Below are positions 33,214-40,629 of a stretch of DNA of 64,000 nucleotides, piece by piece. The first letter of the stretch is position 1. Each line of letters opens with the position of its first letter. Source of the DNA: a virus. The DNA lies in IMG/VR virus record IMGVR_UViG_3300025919_000136, positions 1 to 64,000 of that record. One strand, given 5' to 3'. The position numbers were made by a program, and so were the translations under genes. The notes beneath the pieces were generated by a model that had not been told where the DNA came from, ran no database searches, and worked only from the letters and a program-made list of their open reading frames with translations.

Positions 33214-33764
33214 TAATAGTATACTCCTGGCTGTGGTTCTGGAGTGAGTTCGAAGGTGATCGGGATCTCGGTACTATGGCTATATGGTGCTCCGTAAGCC
33301 AGTTTGTATGATGTTTGATCGCTGTCCAGATGATACGGCGGTAGCAGCGTGTATGTAGGTAATTGGGCTTGGAGCGCCATATTGGTCTCTTCGGTCAGGC
33401 CAACAGAATTCTCCCAGCCGTCCAGTTGCAGTATGAAGAGCGCATTGCAACGGGCAAGCATACGTACATCGAAGGTTCGCCAGTAGTTCCAGCCGCGCCG
33501 CTTGCGTTCGGCTTGAACGGAGTCGGGCGGAGTGGTGGTTTCGATTAGCTTCGCCAGAGGATGGTTATGTACGATAGGGCTGTATACTACGTAGCCCTGC
33601 TCCATCAGGTAAGCGGTGGCGTGGAGGGCCGCTTCGAAGCGTTGCTCCATGATGTGGCCGAAGGGGTGGTTGTATGGGCTGGCAAGGTAGATCACGCCAC
33701 GGTTGCCGATGTAGCGGAGGGCCTGAATGGATTGTTCTCGGGAGTACTCCGTAGTAGTATTCAT
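33213..33764 (-). CDS. DUF1937 protein (deoxyribosyltransferase-like fold)
   Basis: This 183-residue protein shows Y-L-A-S-P-Y-N-H-P, V-V-Y-S-P-I-V-H-N-H-P and the W-x3-D ... L-x-L-D-G-W-x2-S-x-G pattern typical of DUF1937, a phage relative of nucleoside 2-deoxyribosyltransferases. It is the second such fold in the window (the other at 21687). The substrate is unknown. Confidence 0.8.
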   Translation of the reverse strand: MNTTTEYSREQSIQALRYIGNRGVIYLASPYNHPFGHIMEQRFEAALHATAYLMEQGYVVYSPIVHNHPLAKLIETTTPPDSVQAERKRRGWNYWRTFDVRMLARCNALFILQLDGWENSVGLTEETNMALQAQLPTYTLLPPYHLDSDQTSYKLAYGAPYSHSTEIPITFELTPEPQPGVYY

Positions 33765-34252
33765 GCTTGGTTAAAATGTCCTTTAAGATGTAGTCCCATT
33801 CCCACTGCATCAGATATGTGTTCGTCGAACTTCATGCCAAGACGATGCTTAATGCGGCGATCAACGACCTTCTTCGGCATGGTTCCCTTCCATTCGTTAA
33901 CTGGGAGGAAGTGGTACTTGACTCCGTTGGTATGGCAGCACTGCGCTAATCGGCCTACCATTACGGACAGCTTCACTAAGTCACCTCTAGTGGCCGACGC
34001 AGCACCGGATCCGGTTGCTACCATGAGCGCAGGATACTCAATATGGGCGTCGGTAACCTTGCCGGTTAGCTGGAGTAGTAGCTGAGTAAACTGAACTACG
34101 ATACTATCGCAGCGCTCATCCCACTCAGCAGATGGCCGCTTAGGAGCGAAGCAATCCACGGCTACTGGCGGAACTAGTTGCTTCCACAGTGGATTGCTCC
34201 ATTGGGCAACTCCGGTGCCGCCTACGCCTGGATCAACGGTTAGGGTGAACAT
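33761..34252 (-). CDS. RuvC-like Holliday junction resolvase
   Basis: This 163-residue protein has an RNase H-like fold: D-P-G-V-G-G-T-G-V-A at the start (first Asp), A-H-I-E-Y-P (Glu), and H-I-S-D-A-V-G-M-G near the C-terminus (last Asp). This is the RuvC order of acidic residues. It would resolve branched DNA made by recombination or before packaging. Its start lies 13 bases after a perfect GGGCCGACGGCCC palindrome. Confidence 0.8.
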   Translation of the reverse strand: MFTLTVDPGVGGTGVAQWSNPLWKQLVPPVAVDCFAPKRPSAEWDERCDSIVVQFTQLLLQLTGKVTDAHIEYPALMVATGSGAASATRGDLVKLSVMVGRLAQCCHTNGVKYHFLPVNEWKGTMPKKVVDRRIKHRLGMKFDEHISDAVGMGLHLKGHFNQA

Positions 34253-34301
34253 TACTTGGTCTGTAGGGCCGTCGGCCCATTCTCGGTTCCTTTGTATATG
34301 G

Positions 34302-34646
34302 TTATTGGGTTGGGGGTTGGTTCCTCGGCAGCAACCGGCTATGTGCCTCTACGGAGGCAATCTCGTTGGAGTGGTTCACCTTCAGCAGTGGTTCGCAGAA
34401 CTTGGCATCATATGCGGCAATCCATGCCTCCACTACCGCAATCACGAAGGACTTCGTAATGTGGCCGCTGGTTCGCTGGAAGCGAATGCAGGCTCGCGTT
34501 AGCACCGCTTGGAGGCGTGGATTGAGTCTCCACAGTTCGAACGGCGGATCGTCGGTATGCTGGTCGTAAAGGTAGGTACGCGCATAGTCCAGCGATTCGG
34601 ACAGCGTGAGCCTGGTTATAGACTTCGTGACAGGGTTAAGTGGCAT
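34302..34646 (-). CDS. Hypothetical protein
   Basis: This 114-residue protein is helical, with H-I-T-K-S-F-V-I-A-V-V-E-A-W-I-A-A-Y in the centre. It is basic near the middle and Pro-rich at the end. No family was recognised. Confidence 0.58.
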   Translation of the reverse strand: MPLNPVTKSITRLTLSESLDYARTYLYDQHTDDPPFELWRLNPRLQAVLTRACIRFQRTSGHITKSFVIAVVEAWIAAYDAKFCEPLLKVNHSNEIASVEAHSRLLPRNQPPTQ

Positions 34647-34684
34647 GTTGGTGAAGGGACGTTTGGAGTGGGGTGAAGGCTCCG

Positions 34685-35167
34685 CTATGTATTGGTGGTG
34701 GGGTCGGGCGGCTCCGCGATGGGGCCGTACCAGAGACCTACCAAGTTAGTGATTGGACGTCCGACTTGATCGTGAAGGACGTTGGGATCTTGACACATTA
34801 TCCTTACTCCCCAGCCCAAGTTCAGTAGTATAGGGTTCCGACACTCGTTCATAAATACATATAATCCTGATTCGCAAGGGGAGTACTTAGACCAGTAAGG
34901 ACCGCTCTGTTTTGGCCCATCTTCTGGGAGAGATGCTCCGCCTGATTCATTCGCGTGGGGTTGGGCGTTGGCGTCAATGAAGTCCGCGATTTGACGGAGG
35001 AACTTTGCCCGTTCGTGACCGAAATAATGAGGTCTACCTTCAGGTGACTCATCGTCGTATATGGTAGTAAAGATCAATGTATTTATCACTTGTTCGGTGT
35101 CGAGCTCGACGTATTCGTACGGTGGGTCTTGGTCGGGGCGCGGAATACAAAGTTTGGTTCGGTGCAT
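34685..35167 (-). CDS. Hypothetical protein carrying an in-frame R segment
   Basis: This 160-residue protein has helical N-terminal and beta C-terminal halves joined by E-S-G-G-A-S-L-P-E-D-G-P-K-Q, which is the direct translation of an R copy. The same S-L-P-E-D-G-P-K peptide occurs in the Lar-like protein at 42090, and P-P-E-D-G-P-K in the J-like protein at 61249. No known domain. Confidence 0.65.
   Translation of the reverse strand: MHRTKLCIPRPDQDPPYEYVELDTEQVINTLIFTTIYDDESPEGRPHYFGHERAKFLRQIADFIDANAQPHANESGGASLPEDGPKQSGPYWSKYSPCESGLYVFMNECRNPILLNLGWGVRIMCQDPNVLHDQVGRPITNLVGLWYGPIAEPPDPTTNT
34913..34942 (-). repeat. Consensus R copy in frame within a gene
   Basis: A near-perfect copy, sense to transcription, translated as S-G-G-A-S-L-P-E-D-G-P-K between two halves of the 160-residue protein. 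Confidence 0.88.
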
Positions 35168-35171
35168 GGTG

Positions 35172-35199
35172 GGCGGAGACTCCTTCCAGAAGATAGGCC
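35172..35199 (+). repeat. R copy filling an intergenic gap
   Basis: This full-length copy ends two bases before the stop codon of the 78-residue membrane gene and starts five bases after the next start. It is effectively the whole gap. Confidence 0.82.
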
Positions 35200-35200
35200 T

Positions 35201-35437
35201 TCAATTATAGGTGGGTCTGTCGTCGTTGTTATCGCTGTTGGTATCGCCCCCAGAACAGTCCAAAACCCACGCCAGGGCCACCGCTGGCCAGAACAGAACC
35301 CAGCCCACGAAGCAGCATCCAGCCGCTGTGGCAGCCAAGATACGGCTGGGGGCGGAGTGTTGGTGGACGAACATCCGGATACTGAACAGGATGGAAACGA
35401 CGATGCCCGCGACGAGGTAGAGGAATAGGAGCATGAC
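35201..35437 (-). CDS. Two-helix membrane protein
   Basis: From ATG 35437, overlapping the upstream stop, it has 78 residues. Hydrophobic segments at about 2-20 (L-L-F-L-Y-L-V-A-G-I-V-V-S-I-L-F) and 35-58 are separated by a short basic loop; the tail is acidic (D-T-N-S-D-N-N-D-D). Its size fits a holin-like topology but context does not support lysis. Confidence 0.65.
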   Translation of the reverse strand, partial: VMLLFLYLVAGIVVSILFSIRMFVHQHSAPSRILAATAAGCCFVGWVLFWPAVALAWVLDCSGGDTNSDNNDDRPTYN

Positions 35438-35673
35438 TATTCGTACCTCTCGTAATGTCCTGGCAGGAGGAAGTAGTGACACCCGCCACTGAGCCGAACT
35501 ACGCGTCGGTTTGGATGCAACCACTTGGCGATCTCCTCGCCAGTCATGATGAGACCGTGACGCCTCATAACGCTTTGCAGGTTAGCGGTAGTAAAAACGT
35601 TGTCAGCGTTATCAAAGAATGATATGGCTTCTTCTATCGCGTTCATCTGGCTCGCTTCTAGGTCGTTTATCAT
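35437..35673 (-). CDS. Hypothetical winged-helix-like protein
   Basis: This 78-residue protein starts on TAATG with the helicase stop. F-T-T-A-N-L-Q-S-V-M-R-R-H-G-L-I-M-T-G-E-E-I and a following R-R-V-V-R-L-S-G-G-C look like a small helix-turn-helix with a wing. It may bind DNA next to the helicase function; weak inference. Confidence 0.58.
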   Translation of the reverse strand: MINDLEASQMNAIEEAISFFDNADNVFTTANLQSVMRRHGLIMTGEEIAKWLHPNRRVVRLSGGCHYFLLPGHYERYE

Positions 35674-37295
35674 TAGTTGTTTAGTTGCCTCCTCCAGAAG
35701 TTCGCATCAATCGCCGCCATGAATAGCTTCGCGTTAGTTACCTTAGCGTTGACAGCGGCTACGATGTCTTCGTCGATGGTGCGTTCGGTGACCAGATCTA
35801 TGTAGAGGAGCGGAGTAGTTTTCTTGGGGTGGTAGATCCGATCCTCGCTTTGGGCATTCACTTCACAGGAATACGAACGGCTGTAGTTGATGATGGTATC
35901 CGCTGCGGAGAGGTTCAGGCCCATCTTCACCAAGGCTACTTGGCAAAGCAGTACGCGGTTGGGCGGGCTGGCGGGGGACTGGAACCACTCCAGAATAGCG
36001 GAGCGCTCCTTGGTTGGCGTTGAGCCGACCAGGATATCGTTCGGTATATTGTTAGCGTTCAGTAGTTCGGCCACGTGACGCAGTTCGCTGTTGAAGCGGA
36101 AGTAGACTACGACGGGTTGGCCTTGGAGTTCGCCCGTTAGAAGACGATATAGTTCGTTCCGCTTGCCGGGGTAGAGTAGGTTACCTTCGATGTCGCATCC
36201 ACCGGCAAGGCGGGCGAGCCACAGCTGCTTCACTATGACGTGTTGGGTTTCGTGGCGAACCGTGTCCGTCTCGTGGCGGGTGGTGGCGGGGGTGTTGTGG
36301 TTGTCGGCGGTGATTTCGCTGTCGCTATCTGGTAAATCCAAAATGGCCGGGGGCGGTGGTTGGGCTGGGTTGTGCTGCGTTGTTGCTGCGATGGTGTGGT
36401 TGGCGTGTTCGGTAACTAGAGTGGCGAATTCGCGTTCAATCATCCGATACTGCTTGAGTTGTTCTGGAGTGGGGGGTATTGTGTATGTCTCTCGTACTTT
36501 ATGGTTCGGTAGGTTCACATCCTGACGACGGAGCACGAAGGCCTTGCTGTGGACGGCATCGTGAATGGTTTGGCGGGTGTCTGGTTTGGGGTCCCATCCG
36601 TCGCGCGAATCTACGCCGTTGGCCGGTTCGTAGAACTTAGCGCGGAAGTGGTAGTAGTTGTCGCAACCGAGGAACGTGTTGTGGAGGAACTTGAACTGTT
36701 GGAATAGGTCTAGGTCAGATTCAGGGCTGGGTAGGCCGCTTAGAATCATGCGATGGGGGACCATCCTAAAGCCCTTTGTCATTACCTTCGATATCTGGGC
36801 AGAGGGGTTACGGAATGTAGTTGATTCATCAGCGATCACAACTTTCCAGGCCATCGCGGCAATGGTGGGATCAGCACGAAGTGCCTCGTAGTTAAGGAGA
36901 ACCCAACGGCGTTGGTAGAGTGGCGTGGCCGGGTGGATTGGTCGTGATGGGGGGCGGTAGGCTGTAGGCTTGAAGGCCCACTGCATGCGGAAGCGCCGCT
37001 TCTCTGGAGAGAGTCCAGTTGATAGGATGAAGGTTTCTCGTTCCTCGGTTAGTTCGAGCCTCCAGGCGTTGAGTACGGTTAATGGGGCTAGCACTAGTAT
37101 GGGCATGGGTGTGGTGGTCGGGGTAGGATACCAACCTTGGACGGTCCTTATAGCTGTGAGGCTCTTCCCCAATCGCATATCCATGAGCCAAGCCGGATGG
37201 CGAACGGAATCTGTGGTCAGCCACCGCAGCGCATCCTGCTGGTGAGGCATGAGCGGGCGCTTGCTGGTTGGTGCGGTGGCGGTTGGAGTTGGCAT
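35673..37295 (-). CDS. SNF2-family superfamily II helicase
   Basis: This 540-residue protein has Q/Walker A region M-R-L-G-K-S-L-T-A near residue 40, L-V-L-A-P-L-T-V-L (motif Ia), D-E-S-T (motif II), S-G-L-P (motif III) and a helicase C domain ending with S-E-D-R-I-Y-H-P (motif VI-like Q-x-x-D-R). Phage SNF2 proteins act in replication restart or against host nucleoproteins. An R-like segment at 36991 (S-P-E-K-R-R-F) lies in lobe 1. Confidence 0.87.
   Translation of the reverse strand: MPTPTATAPTSKRPLMPHQQDALRWLTTDSVRHPAWLMDMRLGKSLTAIRTVQGWYPTPTTTPMPILVLAPLTVLNAWRLELTEERETFILSTGLSPEKRRFRMQWAFKPTAYRPPSRPIHPATPLYQRRWVLLNYEALRADPTIAAMAWKVVIADESTTFRNPSAQISKVMTKGFRMVPHRMILSGLPSPESDLDLFQQFKFLHNTFLGCDNYYHFRAKFYEPANGVDSRDGWDPKPDTRQTIHDAVHSKAFVLRRQDVNLPNHKVRETYTIPPTPEQLKQYRMIEREFATLVTEHANHTIAATTQHNPAQPPPPAILDLPDSDSEITADNHNTPATTRHETDTVRHETQHVIVKQLWLARLAGGCDIEGNLLYPGKRNELYRLLTGELQGQPVVVYFRFNSELRHVAELLNANNIPNDILVGSTPTKERSAILEWFQSPASPPNRVLLCQVALVKMGLNLSAADTIINYSRSYSCEVNAQSEDRIYHPKKTTPLLYIDLVTERTIDEDIVAAVNAKVTNAKLFMAAIDANFWRRQLNN
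36991..37018 (-). repeat. Degenerate R copy in the SNF2 gene
   Basis: GCCGCTTCTCTGGAGAGAG matches the reversed core with a two-base loss. It encodes L-S-P-E-K-R-R in a surface-type loop. Confidence 0.45.
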
Positions 37296-37313
37296 TGGAG
37301 TGGTCTGGGTAGG

Positions 37314-37469
37314 TTAAGCGTTCAGGATATCCCAACCGAACGGATCATACAAGTCGTGGTAGTCAGATCCGCCGTCAGCGGAGTCCTCTCCAGAGAAGTG
37401 GGCCAAAACTGCGAACACGAGGCCTGCTAAGAGTAGGGAAGCGAAGGCAAGGATGAGTTTTGGTTTCAT
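37314..37469 (-). CDS. Small single-pass membrane protein with R-encoded segment
   Basis: This 51-residue ORF starts on ATGA with the upstream stop. Residues 4-23 form a membrane helix (L-I-L-A-F-A-S-L-L-L-A-G-L-V-F-A). The stretch H-F-S-G-E-D-S-A-D is encoded by an R copy. The acidic, aromatic tail (Y-H-D-L-Y-D-P-F-G-W) faces out or in. Likely real from packing and composition. Confidence 0.6.
   Translation of the reverse strand: MKPKLILAFASLLLAGLVFAVLAHFSGEDSADGGSDYHDLYDPFGWDILNA
37377..37403 (+). repeat. R copy inside the 51-residue membrane gene
   Basis: AGCGGAGTCCTCTCCAGAGA variant, antisense to the gene and located just after the membrane helix codons. Confidence 0.7.
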
Positions 37470-37837
37470 GACATTTTGGAGGTAGGTTCGTAATCAGTAG
37501 AGTTAGTTGGTTTTCCAGCTGCCTTGGTCTTGAACTTCGAATCTACCTTGTTCAGGTCTAGTACTTGGTTCCCTGGCTTCGAGAGTTCGTTGATCAAGAT
37601 GCGCGCTAGCTTATGGCCCGTCTCGGTAGAGGGAACGGAGATAAGCGGGATTGGGCGCTCATCGTCGGTTAGCTTGCAGTACAAGACCGGAGTCTTGGAA
37701 TTGGTAGTGTGGGCCGTCCACAGCTTCGATATGTGGGCGCAGTTAACAATGGTATGGAGTGTGGTGATCAGCCACTTCTGGGTGAGCTCCATCGGCATTG
37801 GTACTAGGGGCGGTTCGGGCTTCGGGTGGAGGGCCAT
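37466..37837 (-). CDS. Hypothetical protein
   Basis: This 123-residue protein has a Pro-rich start (P-K-P-E-P-P-L-V-P-M-P), helices, and a Lys/Thr/Ser-rich tail. No domain was recognised. It overlaps neighbours on both sides. Confidence 0.6.
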   Translation of the reverse strand: MALHPKPEPPLVPMPMELTQKWLITTLHTIVNCAHISKLWTAHTTNSKTPVLYCKLTDDERPIPLISVPSTETGHKLARILINELSKPGNQVLDLNKVDSKFKTKAAGKPTNSTDYEPTSKMS

Positions 37838-38016
37838 TAGGATTGGTTCGGTAACTTAGATGGGAACTGGTTGTCCTTGGATAGGGCCGCATCCGTTCGC
37901 TTGCGGCGGAGCGAGTCGCGAAGCCGGGGCACGAAGAATGGGGCGTGGGAATCCATACCGACGCGGTAGGATAGGTAACAGATTAGGATGGTAAGCGGCG
38001 GGAGGATGTAGTTCAT
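37837..38016 (-). CDS. Small membrane protein with basic tail
   Basis: From ATG 38016 it has 59 residues. Residues 3-18 are hydrophobic (Y-I-L-P-P-L-T-I-L-I-C-Y-L-S-Y). A strongly basic segment (R-D-S-L-R-R-K-R-T-D) follows. It probably sits in the inner membrane with a cytoplasmic tail; no family. Confidence 0.58.
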   Translation of the reverse strand: MNYILPPLTILICYLSYRVGMDSHAPFFVPRLRDSLRRKRTDAALSKDNQFPSKLPNQS

Positions 38017-38020
38017 AGGT

Positions 38021-38194
38021 TTAGTCTCCGGTACAGAATACGTAGAACAGGAACTCCCAAACGAGCGCCACGACCACCAACGACGCAACCAGACTGTAAT
38101 CACCTTGGCAGAGCAGATAAGTGTAGGCGCTGCCTTGAATGAAGCGGAGTACTTCCAGTGGTAACGTCTGGCGGCGGAATTTGCGGATCATGGG
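38021..38194 (-). CDS. Small membrane protein
   Basis: From ATG 38194, overlapping the upstream gene end, it has 57 residues. Basic at the start (M-I-R-K-F-R-R-Q-T), then one or two hydrophobic segments (Y-S-L-V-A-S-L-V-V-V-A-L-V-W-E-F-L-F-Y). Several such membrane peptides cluster at 35-42 kb. Confidence 0.58.
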   Translation of the reverse strand, partial: PMIRKFRRQTLPLEVLRFIQGSAYTYLLCQGDYSLVASLVVVALVWEFLFYVFCTGD

Positions 38195-38433
38195 CTTGTG
38201 GTGGTATGGAATGGTTCGTTCGCCTCGGCGGTGTATAGTCTGCGGTTGATGATTTCGATGACGAGATCGATACGTTGCCAGACGGATAGGTCGGTGTTCG
38301 GATGGAAATGGAACAGCTTTGCACGGCGGACTAGGGTTCGTTTCGGGTATAGCTTCATCATCCGCCGTGCGATTGCACGCTCCTTGTGGTCGAAGCCCTC
38401 GCAGGCTAGCAAGTATTCGTACGATGGTCTCAT
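38188..38433 (-). CDS. Hypothetical basic protein
   Basis: This 81-residue, Arg/Lys-rich, helical protein (F-D-H-K-E-R-A-I-A-R-R-M-M-K-L-Y-P-K-R) may bind nucleic acid. Stop-start overlap with the upstream gene supports the start. Confidence 0.6.
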   Translation of the reverse strand: MRPSYEYLLACEGFDHKERAIARRMMKLYPKRTLVRRAKLFHFHPNTDLSVWQRIDLVIEIINRRLYTAEANEPFHTTTSP

Positions 38434-38816
38434 GACTCAATCAGCGACTGGAGCACCTTCATATCGCCTTCGAGGAAAGTATAGCCGTTAGCGATCTTGT
38501 TCAGAAGGTAGATGGCGGAGATCTTCCAATTGCGGTTGTTGTCTTCGACTGCAAGTTTCCAGTCGTACTTGAATATGTATCGTTCGGCTTCCAGCGAAGC
38601 CAAGGATTTCTCCCGTTCGCATTCGTCTTCGATACCCAGGATCTGGTGGACGATGTTGCTCGTGATTTGGGCCGCTTCTCTGGGAGAGATCTCCGCTGTG
38701 GCAGACTGCTTTACGTGCCTGTCGGTGGTTTTCTTCTGTCCGCCGTATATGGTGGCGAACGTGCTGATCTGCGCTTGCTTGCGACGGCGCTGCATTTCTT
38801 GGGCGGTGATTGGCAT
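38430..38816 (-). CDS. Hypothetical helical protein with in-frame R
   Basis: This 128-residue protein is basic at the N-terminus (Q-R-R-R-K-Q-A-Q). A-E-I-S-P-R-E-A-A-Q-I is encoded by an R copy read in a different frame from that at 34913, and appears as part of a continuous helix. The C-terminus is a helical domain with Y-D-W-K-L-A-V-E-D-N-N-R. Function unknown. Confidence 0.62.
   Translation of the reverse strand: MPITAQEMQRRRKQAQISTFATIYGGQKKTTDRHVKQSATAEISPREAAQITSNIVHQILGIEDECEREKSLASLEAERYIFKYDWKLAVEDNNRNWKISAIYLLNKIANGYTFLEGDMKVLQSLIES
38669..38696 (-). repeat. R copy in frame within a helical protein gene
   Basis: GGGCCGCTTCTCTGGGAGAG variant, translated as T-A-E-I-S-P-R-E-A-A. It shows the element is tolerated in a second frame. 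Confidence 0.8.
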
Positions 38817-38863
38817 GGTTGGTTGGACTCCTTAGTAGGATTGTGGCTTGGTTACTTGAACGG

Positions 38864-39223
38864 CTAATCTATGCTGCTAACGTAGTAGACTCCAGTGAAT
38901 CGGCCTTTACTGAGTTGGACGGTACAAGGGTCGCCGTCCTTCAACGAACGGTATCGTTCAACGTAGGTCTCGGCTTCGTAGGAATGATGGTCGAAGCTGG
39001 TTTGGACGCGGATGTAGTAATGTTCGGGATTGTACTGCGGCATCATTTGCTTGCCGGTGTACATGTAGGTGGTAGACGGCGGAACGTAGCGGTGGCCGAG
39101 TACTATGGCTGCGGTGCTGTTAGACGGAGCCAGCAGCATGTCGGCGGCGAAGAATACTACCGACAGTATGATCAGTGCGAGCACGAGGCCGATGAGTTTC
39201 GTAGTCCGATCGTAGGTTTCCAT
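38864..39223 (-). CDS. Membrane-anchored hypothetical protein
   Basis: From ATG 39223 it has 119 residues. A membrane anchor spans residues 11-30 (L-I-G-L-V-L-A-L-I-I-L-S-V-V-F-F-A-A). The rest is beta-rich, with H-Y-Y-I-R-V-Q-T-S-F and C-T-V-Q-L-S-K-G-R-F. The frame stays open 5' to 39397 with Thr/Pro-rich codons but no good start. Confidence 0.62.
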   Translation of the reverse strand: METYDRTTKLIGLVLALIILSVVFFAADMLLAPSNSTAAIVLGHRYVPPSTTYMYTGKQMMPQYNPEHYYIRVQTSFDHHSYEAETYVERYRSLKDGDPCTVQLSKGRFTGVYYVSSID

Positions 39224-39341
39224 GGCTAGGGTGGTTGTGGTAGTCTCGGTTACCGGATCCGGGGTCGGCTTGCCTACGCGTCCGGTCGCAAGCAGCCAAC
39301 GGCCTCTATATGGGTGGGTAGGCGTGGTTGGTGCGGGTTGG

Positions 39342-40226
39342 TTAGTTAAAAGACAGATGGATTTCCTGCTGGTCGGCGGCGACTTGGGTATAATCATCGA
39401 CCAAGGAGCGGAGTCGCTTGAGAGTGTTGAATTGTACGGCGGGACTGAACGACTTCACGACTTCGGTAGCTGAGTTGTAGAAGCTATATAAGGTGCGCGG
39501 TTCGAACTCGTCGTGGGTGGGGTTCTGCCAATTGTGGTAGACGGACTCAAGGTGCCGCCACTTGAAGATCCCTCGCTCCCCCGCCTTCATGATGGCATAA
39601 GAGGCATCGCGGTCGTCCATCGGGACTTGCTGCATGCCAACCGCTAGGAGTTGGACGGAGTCCAACTCTTGGAGGTAGTTTTCCACGCCTTCGGCGACGG
39701 TCTCTTCGAGATTGCGCTGGGAAAGTTCGCGGAGTTGGGCGTCGGTAAGCTGGGACAGGCCCGGAATGGGTTCGTTGTAGTTAGTGGTGGATTTGGACTG
39801 TAGATGTTGGTTTATTGATTGGGTGTTGGGGCGAAGGTGCCGATGCTTCAGCACGAAGTCCCCGGAGAACATGCCATTGGCGCAGACCGCAATGCGCGCA
39901 CCCACCGCGAAGGAGATCGCGTAGCGACCCAAATTATCATGGCGGACGCCAAGGGAGAACGTGGCCGGGGAGCCAGGGATATTGAGGGCGAAGTCGGTAT
40001 TGGAAGTGTCCAGGTCCAGCGCGCCGAAGAGGGCGCTGCCGTTGGGGTTGGTGTACCAACCTTCGTTGGTGATTTGGAGGCCGATCTTCTGGACATAGGA
40101 GGTAATGGTGTCCGCTAGGACACCGTGGTTGACGCCTTCCCACAGGCGACCTACGTCGGTTCGCGGTGGGACTGGGATGTCGTGGAGTTGGGCGCGGGTC
40201 TGGGCAATACCGGAGTTGTACAGCAT
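39342..40226 (-). CDS. DUF932 protein
   Basis: This 294-residue protein contains L-G-V-R-H-D-N-L-G-R-Y-A-I-S-F-A-V-G-A-R-I-A-V-C-A-N split across the family's signature strands, then G-M-F-S-G-D-F-V. DUF932 proteins occur in phages and plasmids; one plasmid relative is linked to conjugation-region functions, but biochemistry is unknown. A copy of the phage promoter module lies about 55 bases upstream. Confidence 0.8.
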   Translation of the reverse strand: MLYNSGIAQTRAQLHDIPVPPRTDVGRLWEGVNHGVLADTITSYVQKIGLQITNEGWYTNPNGSALFGALDLDTSNTDFALNIPGSPATFSLGVRHDNLGRYAISFAVGARIAVCANGMFSGDFVLKHRHLRPNTQSINQHLQSKSTTNYNEPIPGLSQLTDAQLRELSQRNLEETVAEGVENYLQELDSVQLLAVGMQQVPMDDRDASYAIMKAGERGIFKWRHLESVYHNWQNPTHDEFEPRTLYSFYNSATEVVKSFSPAVQFNTLKRLRSLVDDYTQVAADQQEIHLSFN

Positions 40227-40278
40227 GGGGTGGGCTCCTTTGGTAGGGTCGGTCTTGGTATGACTTGGTTGACAGAGT

Positions 40279-40312
40279 ATATTATGCCCGATCTTGGGGC
40301 GTTTGGGTGGGG
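40279..40312 (-). promoter_or_regulatory. CCC-AAAC/CATAAT promoter module before the DUF932 gene
   Basis: Reading leftward, CCCAAACG, then GATCGGG, then CATAAT (40281-40286). The AT-rich upstream box is weakly palindromic. The start codon is 55 bases downstream. Confidence 0.6.
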
Positions 40313-40629
40313 TTTATTGGGGTATTTTCGGAATTATTTGTAGGTAGGTTTCGTACCCAGAAATCTTTGATGGCCGATTCTTGGTTCTCGTAAGTATATA
40401 GCGGAGTGGTATTGAACGGATACGAGGTTTGGTATAGCCTGGTGGTATAATAGTTGATCACGCGGAGAACGGCGCGGAGTTGTTTCCGGTGACGTTGGCT
40501 GCGGCGGTATAGGTGATGTGGGTTGCGGAGTTTGGGCGCTCTTCTGGGAGAGATGCTCCGCTGTCCATAGATAGCATTCGATTGCCGCGTTGACGTGGGG
40601 TGGCCGTATGTGGTGGAGGGGTACTTCAT
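40282..40629 (-). CDS. Hypothetical basic protein with in-frame R
   Basis: This 115-residue protein starts on ATGA with the upstream TGA; this overlap favours it over an alternative frame (40334-40687). It is Arg/Thr/Pro-rich. Residues R-S-I-S-P-R-R-A-P-K are encoded by an R copy. The C-terminal Asn/Pro/Thr tail runs into the promoter module for the next gene. Function unknown. Confidence 0.55.
   Translation of the reverse strand: MKYPSTTYGHPTSTRQSNAIYGQRSISPRRAPKLRNPHHLYRRSQRHRKQLRAVLRVINYYTTRLYQTSYPFNTTPLYTYENQESAIKDFWVRNLPTNNSENTPINPTQTPQDRA
40534..40561 (-). repeat. Consensus R copy in frame within a basic protein gene
   Basis: TCTTCTGGGAGAGATGCTCC core intact. Translated as S-I-S-P-R-R-A-P, similar to the tape measure copy (N-L-S-P-R-R). 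Confidence 0.85.
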